Origin: Rhynchopus euleeides | Lineage: Eukaryota; Euglenozoa; Diplonemea; Diplonemida; Diplonemidae | DNA: 64,000 bases | Assembly: GCA_963210315.1 (NCBI GenBank) | Contig: OY723281.1 | Span: forward strand, 1,488,001-1,552,000 | Direction of reading: 5' to 3' | Shown: in pieces, positions 20,017 to 29,134 of the stretch | How positions within the stretch are numbered: the first letter of the stretch is position 1 | Layout: each line of letters opens with the position of its first letter | The notes under the pieces: generated by a model | Told to the model about the DNA's origin: nothing | Database searches by the model: none | What the model saw: only the letters and a program-made list of their open reading frames with translations | Translations under genes and position numbers: made by a program

Positions 20017-21171
20017 ATGCACAGCCCCACCGTGGATGTGACTGTGCATCACACGGGGACCGGAGACAGCTGTGTCGTCGGTGTTCCGGAAGGCGGGACC
20101 GTGGTCGGGCTGAAGGCGGATGCGCTCAACGAGATGTTCCCGGGTTCTATCGACACAGTCCGTGAGGCTGCATGCGTCGCAGTACACATCGAAGGGTGTG
20201 AGGAGGAGCTGGACGATGCACAGCGTGTTGCCGACACGGGTCTGGAGGACGGGGGTGCTGTCCAGCTCGTCCCACGCTGGCCCAACCTCAAGGCTCCCGC
20301 AGTCTACTCATCGACCCATGGCGGCCAGGTTTGCAACATCGCACTGTCGAGGTGTGGGGCGCTGTGTGCTGTGGCTTACTACGACAACGGACACATCGCT
20401 GTGTTTGACACCACCACCGCTGCTGTGGTGGCGGACTTAACACACAGCAATACGACTACGACTTGCACAGCGTTCTCTGTCTGTGGGACGTGGTTGGCAA
20501 CGTGCTCTCTCAACGGCACCATCCGCGTGTGGCTGACATCAACTTGGGAGGAGGTGTGCATGCTGCACCACAACAACATCAGCATGTTGTTGCGAAGTGC
20601 AGCGTGGACACACTGCGGACGTCTGGTGTCCGGAGACGGATCAGGCAAAGTGCGTGTGTGGGACTTGAAGGGCACACCGAGCGCCACAGTGCTGGAGGGT
20701 CACAGCAACGCTGTTTGCAGCATTGCTGTGTCGGGCACGAGGATCTTCAGCGGGTCAGCTGACAAGACCATCCGTGTGTGGGACATCAGCACCCTCACAC
20801 ACACACACACCCTGGATGACCACACTGATCAGGTGAGGGGCATCGCCCTGACTCAGGACGAGCAGCACCTGGTGTCGTGCTCTATCGACAAGTCACTCAA
20901 GGTGTGGTGCACAACCTCCCTCAGCTGCCTGCGTACTGTGCACGTGGACAGCTATCCCCACGCACTTGCTGTGTCACAGCCAGGTGATGTTGTTGCAGTG
21001 ACAAGTAGTGCCGCCACCAGACTGTACCGCCTCAGCACAGGAGAGTGTCTGTGGACGGTGGGCTCACAGGGCAGTGGTGTTGCACTCAGCCTCTGCGGGA
21101 GGTGGGTCTTTGCACCAACGAACAACAACATTTGTGTCTCTGTGTGTGCTGTGTCTTCCGTTTCACCCTGA
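20017..21171 (+). CDS. WD40 family gene 8
   Basis: Encodes 384 aa starting 'MHSPTVDVTVHHTG'; this ATG follows an acceptor-like AG at 20014. It pairs with gene 1: both have the 'MSARGGK' leader ORF and 'SIDTVREAACVA' in the N-terminal domain. Private patches are 'HGGQVCNIALS', 'VAYYDNGHI', 'NTTTTCTAFS' (identical to gene 4), 'HHNNISMLLRSAAW' (two residues longer), 'GHSNAVCSIA', 'DDHTDQVRGIALT', 'SIDKSLKVW', 'VDSYPHALA' and 'VTSSAATRLYRL'. It ends 'NICVSVCAVSSVSP'. The sharing of patches with otherwise different genes is a mark of segmental exchange. Confidence 0.87.
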   Translation: MHSPTVDVTVHHTGTGDSCVVGVPEGGTVVGLKADALNEMFPGSIDTVREAACVAVHIEGCEEELDDAQRVADTGLEDGGAVQLVPRWPNLKAPAVYSSTHGGQVCNIALSRCGALCAVAYYDNGHIAVFDTTTAAVVADLTHSNTTTTCTAFSVCGTWLATCSLNGTIRVWLTSTWEEVCMLHHNNISMLLRSAAWTHCGRLVSGDGSGKVRVWDLKGTPSATVLEGHSNAVCSIAVSGTRIFSGSADKTIRVWDISTLTHTHTLDDHTDQVRGIALTQDEQHLVSCSIDKSLKVWCTTSLSCLRTVHVDSYPHALAVSQPGDVVAVTSSAATRLYRLSTGECLWTVGSQGSGVALSLCGRWVFAPTNNNICVSVCAVSSVSP

Positions 21172-22282
21172 GTGCAGTCTTTGAAACCTGTGCATGTGCC
21201 CTGCGTTGTGTGCTTCCTGCGATATGCTCCCAGTGCCCCTCGCTTGTCCACCCTGTTCCCTGCCTTGTGTGTTGCCATGTTGTTCGTGTGTGGACTTCGC
21301 CGTGTTTGTCTCCTCCTCAAGGGTCGCGGATGCAGCCCTCTGCCCGCGCGTATAAATTGCACCAGTGTTGTTCCATGAATGTTCGTGCCATCAGCGTGAA
21401 GGTGCTCATACCCCTGGGGGAAGACATCCTGCAGTTCAGTCAAGTTGCCGTATTCACGGTCCCTGAGGGAACCCAGTGTGCGCTCAACAAAAAGTAGTCC
21501 GGAACTGTTCTCCCACAGTTTGCTGGACAGGGTGTCGATAATAAAGCGAAAGGAGTACGATTTCGAGATTTTTCGCAATTTTTGCATTGTCCCCAACACC
21601 CCTGTGTCACGGGACCTTCGCTCTGTGTCCAGGACGGTTGTGCTCGACCGGACGGAGAGAGAACCTTCTTCATAACCACCTCCACTCCACAATGCCACAA
21701 GTGGCAGGAAGGCCGGGTGTTACAGGCCTCAACCAGGGTTCCAAGGCTCTCCACTTCCTGGCTGCGTCAGGGATCACCGGGTACAGCGAGCAGGATTCCC
21801 TGTCCTGACACCCCAGCATGTACCACCGGAAGAACCCGAAACAGCAGCCCCCCCCTCATGGGGGTTGCAAGAGGCACGGAAATCGTTCAAATCGGACCAA
21901 GTCCGAAAATTCGGCACTTTCTTGGGTACAAATTGCGGTCCGAAATTTTCCGATTTTTTGAAAAAAGGCTAATTCTGTAAGGGGGGCCTTTTCGAATTTT
22001 TTTTAAGCACACTCGTGTGAGCGGAAAGCGCTCCACCACAGCTGCAACCAAATGTGCTCTATACACTAACCCCACCCTTCATCAGGCTCAGGGTGTGATC
22101 AGTTCAGGGTTTTGTGTGTAGAAGCGTCAACGCAACAAACAAAAGGGAATTCATCAGAGCGGTTGTAGCTGTGAAGTGATAGGGCGCTTTTCGGGCACTT
22201 TTTCCACAAGGAAATGTCCGCCCTGTCCGCTACTGTCCACTACCGATTTCAAGGATCCTCCTAAGGTGAAAAAAACCGCCTG
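21172..22282. other. Intergenic: RT remnant, repeat R1 and AT-rich spacer
   Basis: Holds the 3' flank of gene 8, a minus-strand RT-like remnant (21333-21587), an AT-rich homopurine/pyrimidine segment near 21880-22000 ('gaaattttccgattttttga') and repeat R1 at 22005-22135. The left end of the palindrome-ended element follows. Confidence 0.5.
21333..21587 (-). pseudogene. Decayed reverse-transcriptase remnant (weak)
   Basis: The minus-strand frame contains 'SYSFRFIIDTLS', then 'LTELQDVFPQGYEHLHADG'. The spacing from an 'FRFxxDTL' core to a 'xxFPxxYxxL' segment resembles the YxDD motif and following segment of Penelope-like RTs ('FRFIDDVF' in the intact frame at 54956). If so, the first catalytic Asp is replaced by Ile. 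Only about 85 codons are convincing and flanking frames do not continue. A chance match is possible. Confidence 0.3.
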
Positions 22283-22570
22283 CACGGTGGACTCCAGCGG
22301 CCCTAGCGGGAGTCTGGGAGCGGGAGTCTGAGAGGGTGTCAAAGACTCCCGCTAGCGGGAGTCCAGACTCCCGCTAGCGGGAGTCTATACTCCCGCTAGG
22401 GGGAGTCTGACTCCCCCTAGCGGGAGTCTTTTCACCTATTTTCATCCATTTTTCCCATGATATAGTTACAGTCTACTGGCGTGGGGGGTAAAATCATGCG
22501 GGGGGAAGGTGGAAGAGGGATGGGGAGGGGCTTGTTTTGCTTCTGTCAGTTTCCCCGGACTCTGGACTAC

Positions 22571-23559
22571 CTACCTATCCTCCTGGTAGCGGCTGCACCT
22601 GCGGAGGTGAGCGGTTAGAATTTGAGGTGTCAAAGTGCGGCCGTCGCCTGTCGTAGTTGTGTTACACCTTGGGCAAGACAAACCATCCTGCAGGCTTTCC
22701 TCATCTTCCTCGTCAGAACTGTCATCCCCCTCCTGCTGTGCGCGTTGGTCAAGCGTGCTCAAAGTCGCCTCGGATGACACGAATGGTGTGAAAGTCGCCC
22801 CCAGCGGGATTGGCATTTTGCACAAGCAGAGCGATAATTTGCGGTGTCCTTCGGGGAACCGGAACAGGAAGTAGGGCGCGCTGCTGGGTTCAACGAAGTC
22901 CTGTGTGTTGCAGTGCACAAACCCCTTCTGCAGCTGTGTCAACTGTGTGCAAAGAACATACACAGCCAATCTATGAGCGTGTCGGGTGTGCAGACACGGA
23001 CACAGAATGACTTCTCTATACCCGAGGATCCCGTCCTGCGACAGGTGCGCAACCTTCCAAGGCATGCCCGATTCGCGCCGCTTCTCTTCTGCCATTGCAA
23101 GATCTCTCTCGTAAGTTGCGGAGCTGGCGATTGTAACGGCATCTTTCTTGCGATGTCCGTTCTCTGCTTCTTCAAATTCGTCGTTGTTCTGCAGAGGCAC
23201 TGCATCTTCTGGAGCCCACCAATGATGGAGACTGTGTACGTAGGCATTGCGCGTTGATCCCTTTTCGGCATGCTCCATCAACCAGTGAAATATATGCCCT
23301 GAGATCCGAGCACGCAAGAAGGGAATCCGGGCTGACTCATCCTTGCATCCCCAGAAGCGCCAGGGGATGTCTGCATACCGGAAATGCATGAGGTCTGCAA
23401 GGGAGACAAAGAGGTAGCGGAACAAGCCCTTGTAGGTGGTGTCCTGTGACATGGCAAGCACGACCTTCCGGAACTGAGCACCTGTCCCATTCTGCGACAC
23501 ATTCAGTGCAAGGTTTGTACAGGTCTTGTCGAATATTTTTTTTGTTGTCTCATCCAGTA
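22571..23559 (-). pseudogene. 3' half of element-borne gene interrupted by hAT insertion
   Basis: About 330 codons in frame from the target duplication ('VLDETTKKIFDK') to 'CSRYQEDR'. The frame runs 5' into the hAT element (to 23767), but those codons lie in hAT sequence. Visible features are 'IPWRFWGCKDESARIPF', His/Trp-rich 'HSLHHWWAPED', an acidic stretch 'GDDSSDEEDEE' and a terminal possible zinc knuckle 'CPRCN...HLRRC'. Excising 23560-24477 plus one target copy joins this in frame to the part at 24478. I do not recognise a named family; a transposase C-terminal domain is my inference from the inverted-repeat context. Confidence 0.65.
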
Positions 23560-23625
23560 CAGGGTATAAGATAGACTTTTTTTCTGGCGCCGTTTTCCGG
23601 TTTTTCTGGTTTTGAAATTTTTCGC

Positions 23626-23648
23626 GCGCGCCTTCGGCGCGCGCGACC
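23626..23648. repeat. CG-only hairpin in hAT interior
   Basis: 'cgcgcgcgcc' - 'ttc' - 'ggcgcgcgcg' is a perfect 10-bp stem. A very similar hairpin, in the same AT-rich setting but inverted, lies at 41041-41062, hinting at a second related element there. Confidence 0.75.
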
Positions 23649-23864
23649 CGCGCAAACCCTCTCAGAATCACACCCAACACGGCTGGACCAGGCTCTGCCG
23701 AACAGCAGTGGCGTGTTGCTCCACGCAGCTCCCCGAAGGGACGGAACTGAGCTTTCAATGCGTCCACGTACTGACGGAGCGCGGCTTCGCATCACCTCCC
23801 GCATCAGGACAAACCCCCCTGAGGGTGCTGCTCTGCTGGTATGCCTCACGAAGGGCAACTACCT

Positions 23865-24290
23865 TCATGGTCGAGCTTGTTGCATGACCACCCCCTTGAG
23901 GCAGTCAGTCAGACGATGCGCACAACGTGCGCTCATGCGAACACCAGCGGGTGTCTCCAACACTGCACAAATCGCGGTCCCGCCAGAACCCGAATCCGTC
24001 GATCCTCTCCAAAGCGGACATGCACTCCCGAAAACATCGGAGTTTGCATGTGCCATCCCCAGCAAGGCAAACGTGCTCGAGACAAGGTCGTAGCTTGCGT
24101 GGATGACAGGGTGGTCCTTGGCAGTGTGCACCGCAACGAGATTGAGTGCATGCGCTCGGCAAGCCGCCCAGAAGGAGTACGGTGCGGTCGGAATGATCAA
24201 GCTAGAAGACCTGCATGACGAGGACATCACCACCCACCGGGTCCCGCTGGGCTCCTTTTCTCCGCTTCTCTGCTTTCTTTTGACTGTTTG
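23865..24290 (-). pseudogene. hAT-like transposase remnant
   Basis: The minus-strand frame contains 'CRAHALNLVAVHTAKDHP', 'ASYDLVSSTFALLGMAHA' and, after a gap, 'ETPAGVRMSARCAHRLTDCL'. Transposases of the zf-MYM/DUF4371 hAT group carry the motif order 'C.AH.LNLV', a helical segment, then 'TRWSAR'. The order and spacing here agree, though the Trp of the last motif is lost. It is short (about 140 codons) and without the N-terminal zinc finger or C-terminal dimerisation region, so it is not active. Its place between hAT ends supports the call. Confidence 0.6.
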
Positions 24291-24462
24291 AGCTCCGTGC
24301 GGATCACGATGGGGTCACTTTCCATATTTTTTTGGCTAATGGTCCCACTGGTTGACTGTCACAAAGGTTCCCCAAAAACCGGCGAAAATCCGATCGGCCT
24401 TTTTTTTTTTCCAGAAAACCGGAAACCGGGAAACCCTGGTTTTGAAAACCGGAAAACCAGAC

Positions 24463-25257
24463 CTATCTTATCCCCTGATCCAGTACCCTGATCAGCCGCA
24501 TGGCGAGCCCCTTGCAGTCATGGAGTGCTGGGGTGACGTAGCGGGCATTGGGAAGCACACCTGCCAAGAGGGAGGGGTAGCCAGCCTCTTTCATCTCAGA
24601 GAGAGTCAGGTGCGGGTATCGATGCACCTGTTGATACCAGCGTTCTTCTGGGATGTCGCACAGTGAGCATCGGTGCCCTCGCCCCCCGCATCGCCTCATT
24701 GTTGCCCACTGCTCAGCATGGTCGGCGGTTATTCTTGCTATGGACACACTCGCGACATGCACCCCTCGGAAGATTTTCGCTTTGTGCAGCCTCATGATCT
24801 GTTGCAGCAACGCGTGATTTTGGAACAGCTTGTGATCACCTTTCGGAAGGTCTGAGAAAGTAATACCCGGCGCAGTCATCGTGTTTTCGGGATTGATGAC
24901 CCCGAGAGACAGACGGACACGTGCGTTATCGGAACGTAATGAATTACGTGGCGTGTATCCGTCCGTGTACATGACGCCGAGAAGTGGCACGCTACACTGC
25001 ATTGTCGATGATTCTCCCGCCTCTTCTTCGAGGAACTCAAATGCCCCGAGCAAACCACGGGAAAGGCGCCATTCAACACGTTCGCAGGCAGGCTTCTCCA
25101 TTTCGCGGAGTCGCTTTCGTGACACACCCAGGTTCTCACCAACACGCTCCTTATGAAGCTGGTTGACCTTGGCGAGTGTCCGTTGAGACATCCGAAGGGC
25201 ATGCCGGTTGGCAGCAAGAGTCTCCCCGACACTCTTCGCTTCATTTGCATTCGACAT
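24463..25257 (-). pseudogene. 5' half of element-borne gene interrupted by hAT insertion
   Basis: Starts at 'MSNANEAKSVGETL' (25257; a further in-frame ATG lies at 25344). It is open to 'RVLDQGIR' and a TAG that belongs to the hAT end; host-element codons stop at 24478. Visible features are a basic N-terminal helix region ('LGVSRKRLREMEKP'), 'LLGVMYTDGYTPRNS', 'ITADHAEQWATMRR', a CxxC in 'GHRCSLCDI' and 'VTPALHDCKGLAMRLI'. The D / DH / CxxC / HD order recalls uncharacterised transposon-borne DDE-like proteins, but I could not confirm a family. With the half at 22571 the ancestral product was about 590 aa. It is probably the transposase of the palindrome-ended element, now inactivated in this copy. 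Confidence 0.6.
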
Positions 25258-25461
25258 GGTTCGATGGCATGGGTCTTGAAAATACCCCCTGTGACACCTG
25301 TGAGAGCGAGTGTGAGTGGAGCCGAATAAGGTTGCAACACACACACCACGTCAGATGTAGCCAAGCGAAAAAAACTGTCGATGTTTTGGAGTGTGGGGTT
25401 TGTGGCTTCCATGACAGTCTGATCATTCAACTTCCGCAGGCTGATGCACAGCCAGCTTCCC

Positions 25462-26463
25462 TCAGAGGGTGTCCATGTCGTCCTCCTCCACTGTGATGGC
25501 CTGCGGGATGCTCGGAGGGGCTTCTTCCTCTGTGTCGGGGACCTCAGGCTGTGCGAGGTCGATCCCCAGCAGGTCCTTGTACCTCCCCACGGTGGAGGTG
25601 TTGGCCTGGCCTGAGCCGGTCACCGTGGCGCGGGGCTGTTCCAAAGGAACGGTGACCTTCCACAGGGCCAACTGCCCCTCCACCTGCTCGCAGGTGATGG
25701 GCTCGCCATCGGCAGGGCTCCTGGGGAGGAAATAGGTGGCGGTGTATGTGCCGCTGGGGATTGTCGAACCCTCGTGGACCACGCGAAGACACGTCAGCGA
25801 CACCTGCAGGCCTGTCACTGAAAACTCAACCCGGGTCAACAGCCCCTCGAGCATCACCACATGCACGTTGGCTGCCCCAGGCAACGGGGTGACCACCGGG
25901 AAGTGCTGCATCACATTCTTCGTCGTAGTATCCTCCTCCTGCTGCACGGCAGTGTACACGTTGTTCATCTCGACCTCCTTGTAGGCCGGGGCAAGCGCAG
26001 CAAGGACCCGCTGGTACAGCGGATTTTTCTTGTGGCCCTCCTCCGCCCAAGCCAAGGGCATCTTTGGCTTGAGGGTGACACCCACCAACTTGGTGTCTTG
26101 CACCTTCCCGCGCTTCACCTCAACCCTGTAGGTGGCGGGGAGGGTGCCGTCCTTCTGCATCATCTCGACCTCCCTCACAGCGAGCTTGTCCATGTCAGGG
26201 AATACGGCGGTGATGGCGTTGGCCACCTGGGGGCTGTGCTTGTTGATCTCCTTGCCGGTCAACACCGTTGCTAGGAGCCTTCTAATGGATCCCAGTGTCA
26301 GCACACTTCCCCCTTTTTTAACGAGGAAGGCCGTGCAAAAATCAGCCACAATGTTCGTCGCCTCCGCAGCCTCGGGACTCTCTGCGCTCTTCTTCTTCTT
26401 ACTCGACTTCGCCGCCGGCTTCGCTGCCACCTTCACTGCCGGCTTCGTTGTCGTCTTCCCCAT
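25462..26463 (-). CDS. Hypothetical protein of the palindrome-ended element, histone-like basic N-terminus
   Basis: Encodes 333 aa. The ATG at 26463 lies about 130 bp inside the right palindromic end. Residues 1-35 are Lys/Ala-rich ('KPAVKVAAKPAAKSSKKKK'), like histone or DNA-binding tails. Residues 40-110 look helical ('FLVKKGGSVLTLGSIRRLL', 'LTGKEINKHSPQVANAI') and could be a winged-helix or DNA-end-binding domain. The rest is a mixed beta-rich region with an acidic tail ('VEEDDMDTL'). No family recognised. Its gap to the next gene is about 200 bp in the same direction. As the only intact gene of the element it may be an accessory DNA-binding protein. Confidence 0.6.
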   Translation of the reverse strand: MGKTTTKPAVKVAAKPAAKSSKKKKSAESPEAAEATNIVADFCTAFLVKKGGSVLTLGSIRRLLATVLTGKEINKHSPQVANAITAVFPDMDKLAVREVEMMQKDGTLPATYRVEVKRGKVQDTKLVGVTLKPKMPLAWAEEGHKKNPLYQRVLAALAPAYKEVEMNNVYTAVQQEEDTTTKNVMQHFPVVTPLPGAANVHVVMLEGLLTRVEFSVTGLQVSLTCLRVVHEGSTIPSGTYTATYFLPRSPADGEPITCEQVEGQLALWKVTVPLEQPRATVTGSGQANTSTVGRYKDLLGIDLAQPEVPDTEEEAPPSIPQAITVEEDDMDTL

Positions 26464-26697
26464 TTTTGTGAATCAGGTCTGCGAGCTGGGATGGGTGGAA
26501 ACGTCCGTTTGGTGTGTGTGTGTGTGGCTGTACTTCAGTGACGAGTGCCACATTGCATAGGTATCATGGGAAAAATGAGTGAAAATAGGTGAAAAGACTC
26601 CCGCTAGGGGGAGTCAGACTCCCGCTAGCGGGAGTTGGACTCCCCCTAGTTGAGACTCCCGAAAAGGGTTACCCTACCCCCGCTGGAGTCCACCGTG

Positions 26698-27116
26698 TGT
26701 GTGACACACTGACACAATTTGACACACTTTGACACAGAGCGAAGGCCCCCAGTGGGTCTCGGATTGTTATGATGGTGATTCGATGCGTTCTCCACATAAC
26801 CTGCCCCCGCCCCTCCCATTGCCCCGTTCAGCGAAGCTTCCCTCACATGAAGCACCCCCAACCCCATCCCCGTCCAGGTTCCCCCCGACCCCGTTCAGGC
26901 TTGCCTCGAGTTTCCTGTTCTGGTGTGCCTTCCTCATTGGGCAACGCAGCTTACTGCCGCTTCACAGGGCCGTGTGAATGAGGTGACAAGATGTGGCTCT
27001 TCAGTGCGGCACTTCCTCGTGACTCCTGACCTTCTTCCATTTCCGCCTTCATTGCATGAGGTTACACCGCACCTCCCCAACCACCCCCACCGCAGGCACA
27101 CTGGTCAACCAGCAAC
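26698..27116 (+). other. Leader block of WD40 gene 9
   Basis: After a TGTGTGACAC-rich stretch, 26758-27116 duplicates 15228-15582, including an acceptor-like tract ending at 27095 and 'ggcacactggtcaaccagca' before the ATG. No other gene. Confidence 0.65.
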
Positions 27117-28325
27117 ATGGATGTGCGTGTCCGTCACACGGGGACCGGTGACAGCTGTGTCGTCGGTGTTCCGGAAGGCGGGACCGTGGTCGGGCTGAAG
27201 GCGGATGCGCTCAACGAGATGTTCCCGGGTTCTATCAACCCAGTCCGTGAGGCTGAAAACGTCGCAGCACACATCGAAGGGTGTGAGGAGGAGCTGGACG
27301 ATGCACAGCGCGTTGCCGACACGGGTCTGGAGGACGGGGGTGCTGTCCAGCTCGTCCCACGCTGGCCCATCGTCAAGGCCCCCGCAGTCTACTCATCGAC
27401 CCATGGGGACAAGATCTGCCGCATCACACTGTCGGGGTGTGGGACGCTGTGTACTGTGGCTTACTACAACAACGCACACATCACTGTGTTTGACACCACC
27501 ACCGCTGCTGTGGTGGCGGACTTGACACACGGCAACATGGTGATTGGTTGGACGGCATTCTCTCCTCGCACAGCATTCTCTGTTTGTGGGACGTGGTTGG
27601 CAACGTGCTCCCTCTCTAAGGACGGCACCATCTGCGTGTGGTTGACTTCAACTTGGGAGGAGGTGTGCTTGCTGCACCACAGCAATGACACGTTCAGTGC
27701 AGCGTGGACACACTGCGGACGTCTGGTGTCCGGAGACGGATCAGGCAAAGTGCGTGTGTGGGACTTGAAGGGCACACCGAGCGCCACAGTGCTGGAGGGG
27801 CACACCGATACTGTTTTCAGCATTGCTGTGTCGGGCACGAGGATCTTCAGCGGGTCAATGGACGAGACCATCCGTGTGTGGGACATCAGCACCCTCACAC
27901 ACACACACACCCTGGATGCGCACAGTGGTCGGGTGAGGGACATCGCCCTGACTCAGGACGAGCAGCACCTGGTGTCGTGCTCTGGCGACAAGTCACTCAA
28001 GGTGTGGTGCACAACCTCCCTCAGCTGCCTGCGTACTGTGCCACTGGGCTGCCATTCCTTCTCACTTGCTGTGTCACAGCCAGGTGATGTTGTGGCAGTG
28101 CCAATCAGGTCCGCCACCAGACTATACCGCCTCAGCACAGGCGAGTATCTGGGGAAGGTGGACTCAGAGGGTGTTAGTGTTGCACTCAGCCTCTGCGGGA
28201 GGTGGATCTTCACACCAAGCAGAACTTCTGTCTCTGTGTGTACTGTGTCTTCAGTTTTTCCGCACACTCGTGTGAGCAGAAAGTCAGCCACCACAGCAAG
28301 CATCCAAACGTGCTCTATACACTAA
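27117..28325 (+). CDS. WD40 family gene 9, with C-terminus replaced by repeat R1
   Basis: Encodes 402 aa from 'MDVRVRHTG'. Blade 2 has an in-frame duplication ('GWTAFSPRTAFSVCG') and a longer B-C loop ('SLSKDGTICVW'). Private patches are 'HGDKICRITLS', 'VAYYNNAHI', 'HHSNDTFSAAW', 'GHTDTVFSIA', 'SMDETIRVW', 'DAHSGRVRDIALT', 'LGCHSFSLA' and 'VPIRSATRLYRL'. After 'VCTVSSVFP' the usual stop is missing, because repeat R1 begins at 28261. The frame reads 18 more codons ('HTRVSRKSATTASIQ...'). The propeller itself is complete, so the protein may still fold. The R1 fusion also removes the conserved 3' stem-loop. Confidence 0.82.
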   Translation: MDVRVRHTGTGDSCVVGVPEGGTVVGLKADALNEMFPGSINPVREAENVAAHIEGCEEELDDAQRVADTGLEDGGAVQLVPRWPIVKAPAVYSSTHGDKICRITLSGCGTLCTVAYYNNAHITVFDTTTAAVVADLTHGNMVIGWTAFSPRTAFSVCGTWLATCSLSKDGTICVWLTSTWEEVCLLHHSNDTFSAAWTHCGRLVSGDGSGKVRVWDLKGTPSATVLEGHTDTVFSIAVSGTRIFSGSMDETIRVWDISTLTHTHTLDAHSGRVRDIALTQDEQHLVSCSGDKSLKVWCTTSLSCLRTVPLGCHSFSLAVSQPGDVVAVPIRSATRLYRLSTGEYLGKVDSEGVSVALSLCGRWIFTPSRTSVSVCTVSSVFPHTRVSRKSATTASIQTCSIH

Positions 28326-29134
28326 CCCCATCCTAAGGGAGGATCTTCAGCGGGTTAGAGGATCCGTAACACCCTTCATCAGGACCAGGGTATGATTGTC
28401 ATTTCAGGGTTTGTGTGGTGAAGCGTCAACGCATCAACAGTAGAATACAGGCTTAGGGCGGTTGCTTCTGAATGGTGAAGTGTCTTTTGTCCTGAGTGCA
28501 GTGTCTCGGAACCTGTTCCCTGCCTTCGTGCTTGCCGTTACCTCCTTTGCCCCCCGAGACAGAACGCCCCCACCCTTGGTATTCCGTGTTGTGGATATGA
28601 CACAAAGGCAACAAAAACAAACAAAAAACCCCCCCCCCAATGTTGTGACAAGCAAAACTCGTAAGTTCTGCAGGAATTTACACATTCTTAAACCTTGATA
28701 CCAAGACATAACTTGGTATTCGGTGTTGTGGATATGACGCGCGCAGGCACCGGCCTCTCTCTCCAAAAAATAGGCCCGTTGCGGCCCCAAGAGCATAGAT
28801 GTGAATGGGACACGGATTGCACATCTTGACACTGCCTTCAAACCCAAACGCTGCGCATGCGCGGTGTTCTGGAGCTCTCGACACAGGCAACAAAAACAAA
28901 CAAACAAACCCCGGCATTTTGGTGCATTCCCTGTTGAATTAACTGAAAACTGACGAAGATTGACGAAGAATAACGACCAGCGACGACCCCCTAAGACCCC
29001 CTTAGCGGGTGTCCGGCCCCCCGCTCTGCCCTCCGCTCCAGGGGGTGGAGGTCCGCCGTGCAAGTGATCATTCTTGTGCTCCCTTCTATTCCACTACTCC
29101 CCCCCCCCCCCCCCCTAGCCTGGCCCTAGGCTAG
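28326..29134. other. Intergenic: repeats R1 and R4, MITE fragment, poly-C
   Basis: R1 continues to 28432 and R4 lies at 28638-28703. 'ttggtattc(c/g)gtgttgtgga' occurs twice, at about 28577 and 28712. A right-hand MITE fragment ('gaaaactgacgaagattgac' to 'gacgaccccc') is at about 28914-28991, and a C run at 29099-29115. No gene seen. Confidence 0.5.

Larger units (their letters stand above)
23560..24477. mobile_element. hAT-family DNA transposon (decayed), 8-bp target duplication
   Basis: 918 bp with terminal inverted repeats 'cagggtataagatag' (23560-23574) and, at the other end, the reverse complement of 'caggggataagatag' (24463-24477), one mismatch in 15. The flanking direct repeats 'atccagta' at 23552-23559 and 24478-24485 are perfect. 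CAGGG-type ends with an 8-bp duplication are diagnostic of hAT. The interior has a GC-rich hairpin (23626-23648) and a remnant of a hAT-like transposase. The insertion disrupts the minus-strand gene of the palindrome-ended element, so the transposons are nested. Confidence 0.88.
22283..26697 (-). mobile_element. Palindrome-ended DNA element, 4.4 kb, carrying two genes
   Basis: The outermost inverted repeat is 'cacggtggactccagcgg' at 22283-22300, matched inverted at 26680-26697. Inside each end are iterated 18-20-bp palindromes of the type 'actcccgctagcgggagt': about four at 22344-22428 and three at 26596-26660, some with 'ccctag' variants. These are followed inward by 'cttttcacctattttca' at both ends. 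Two minus-strand genes lie between. Unlike surrounding DNA, this block has no WD40 sequence. A target duplication could not be fixed (TG at most). It is a self-contained transposon candidate whose superfamily I cannot name. Confidence 0.75.

Noticed and set aside
22344..22428. CRISPR-like array
   Set aside because: The iterated palindromes have no uniform spacers and are mirrored at the other end of the element; eukaryotic context.
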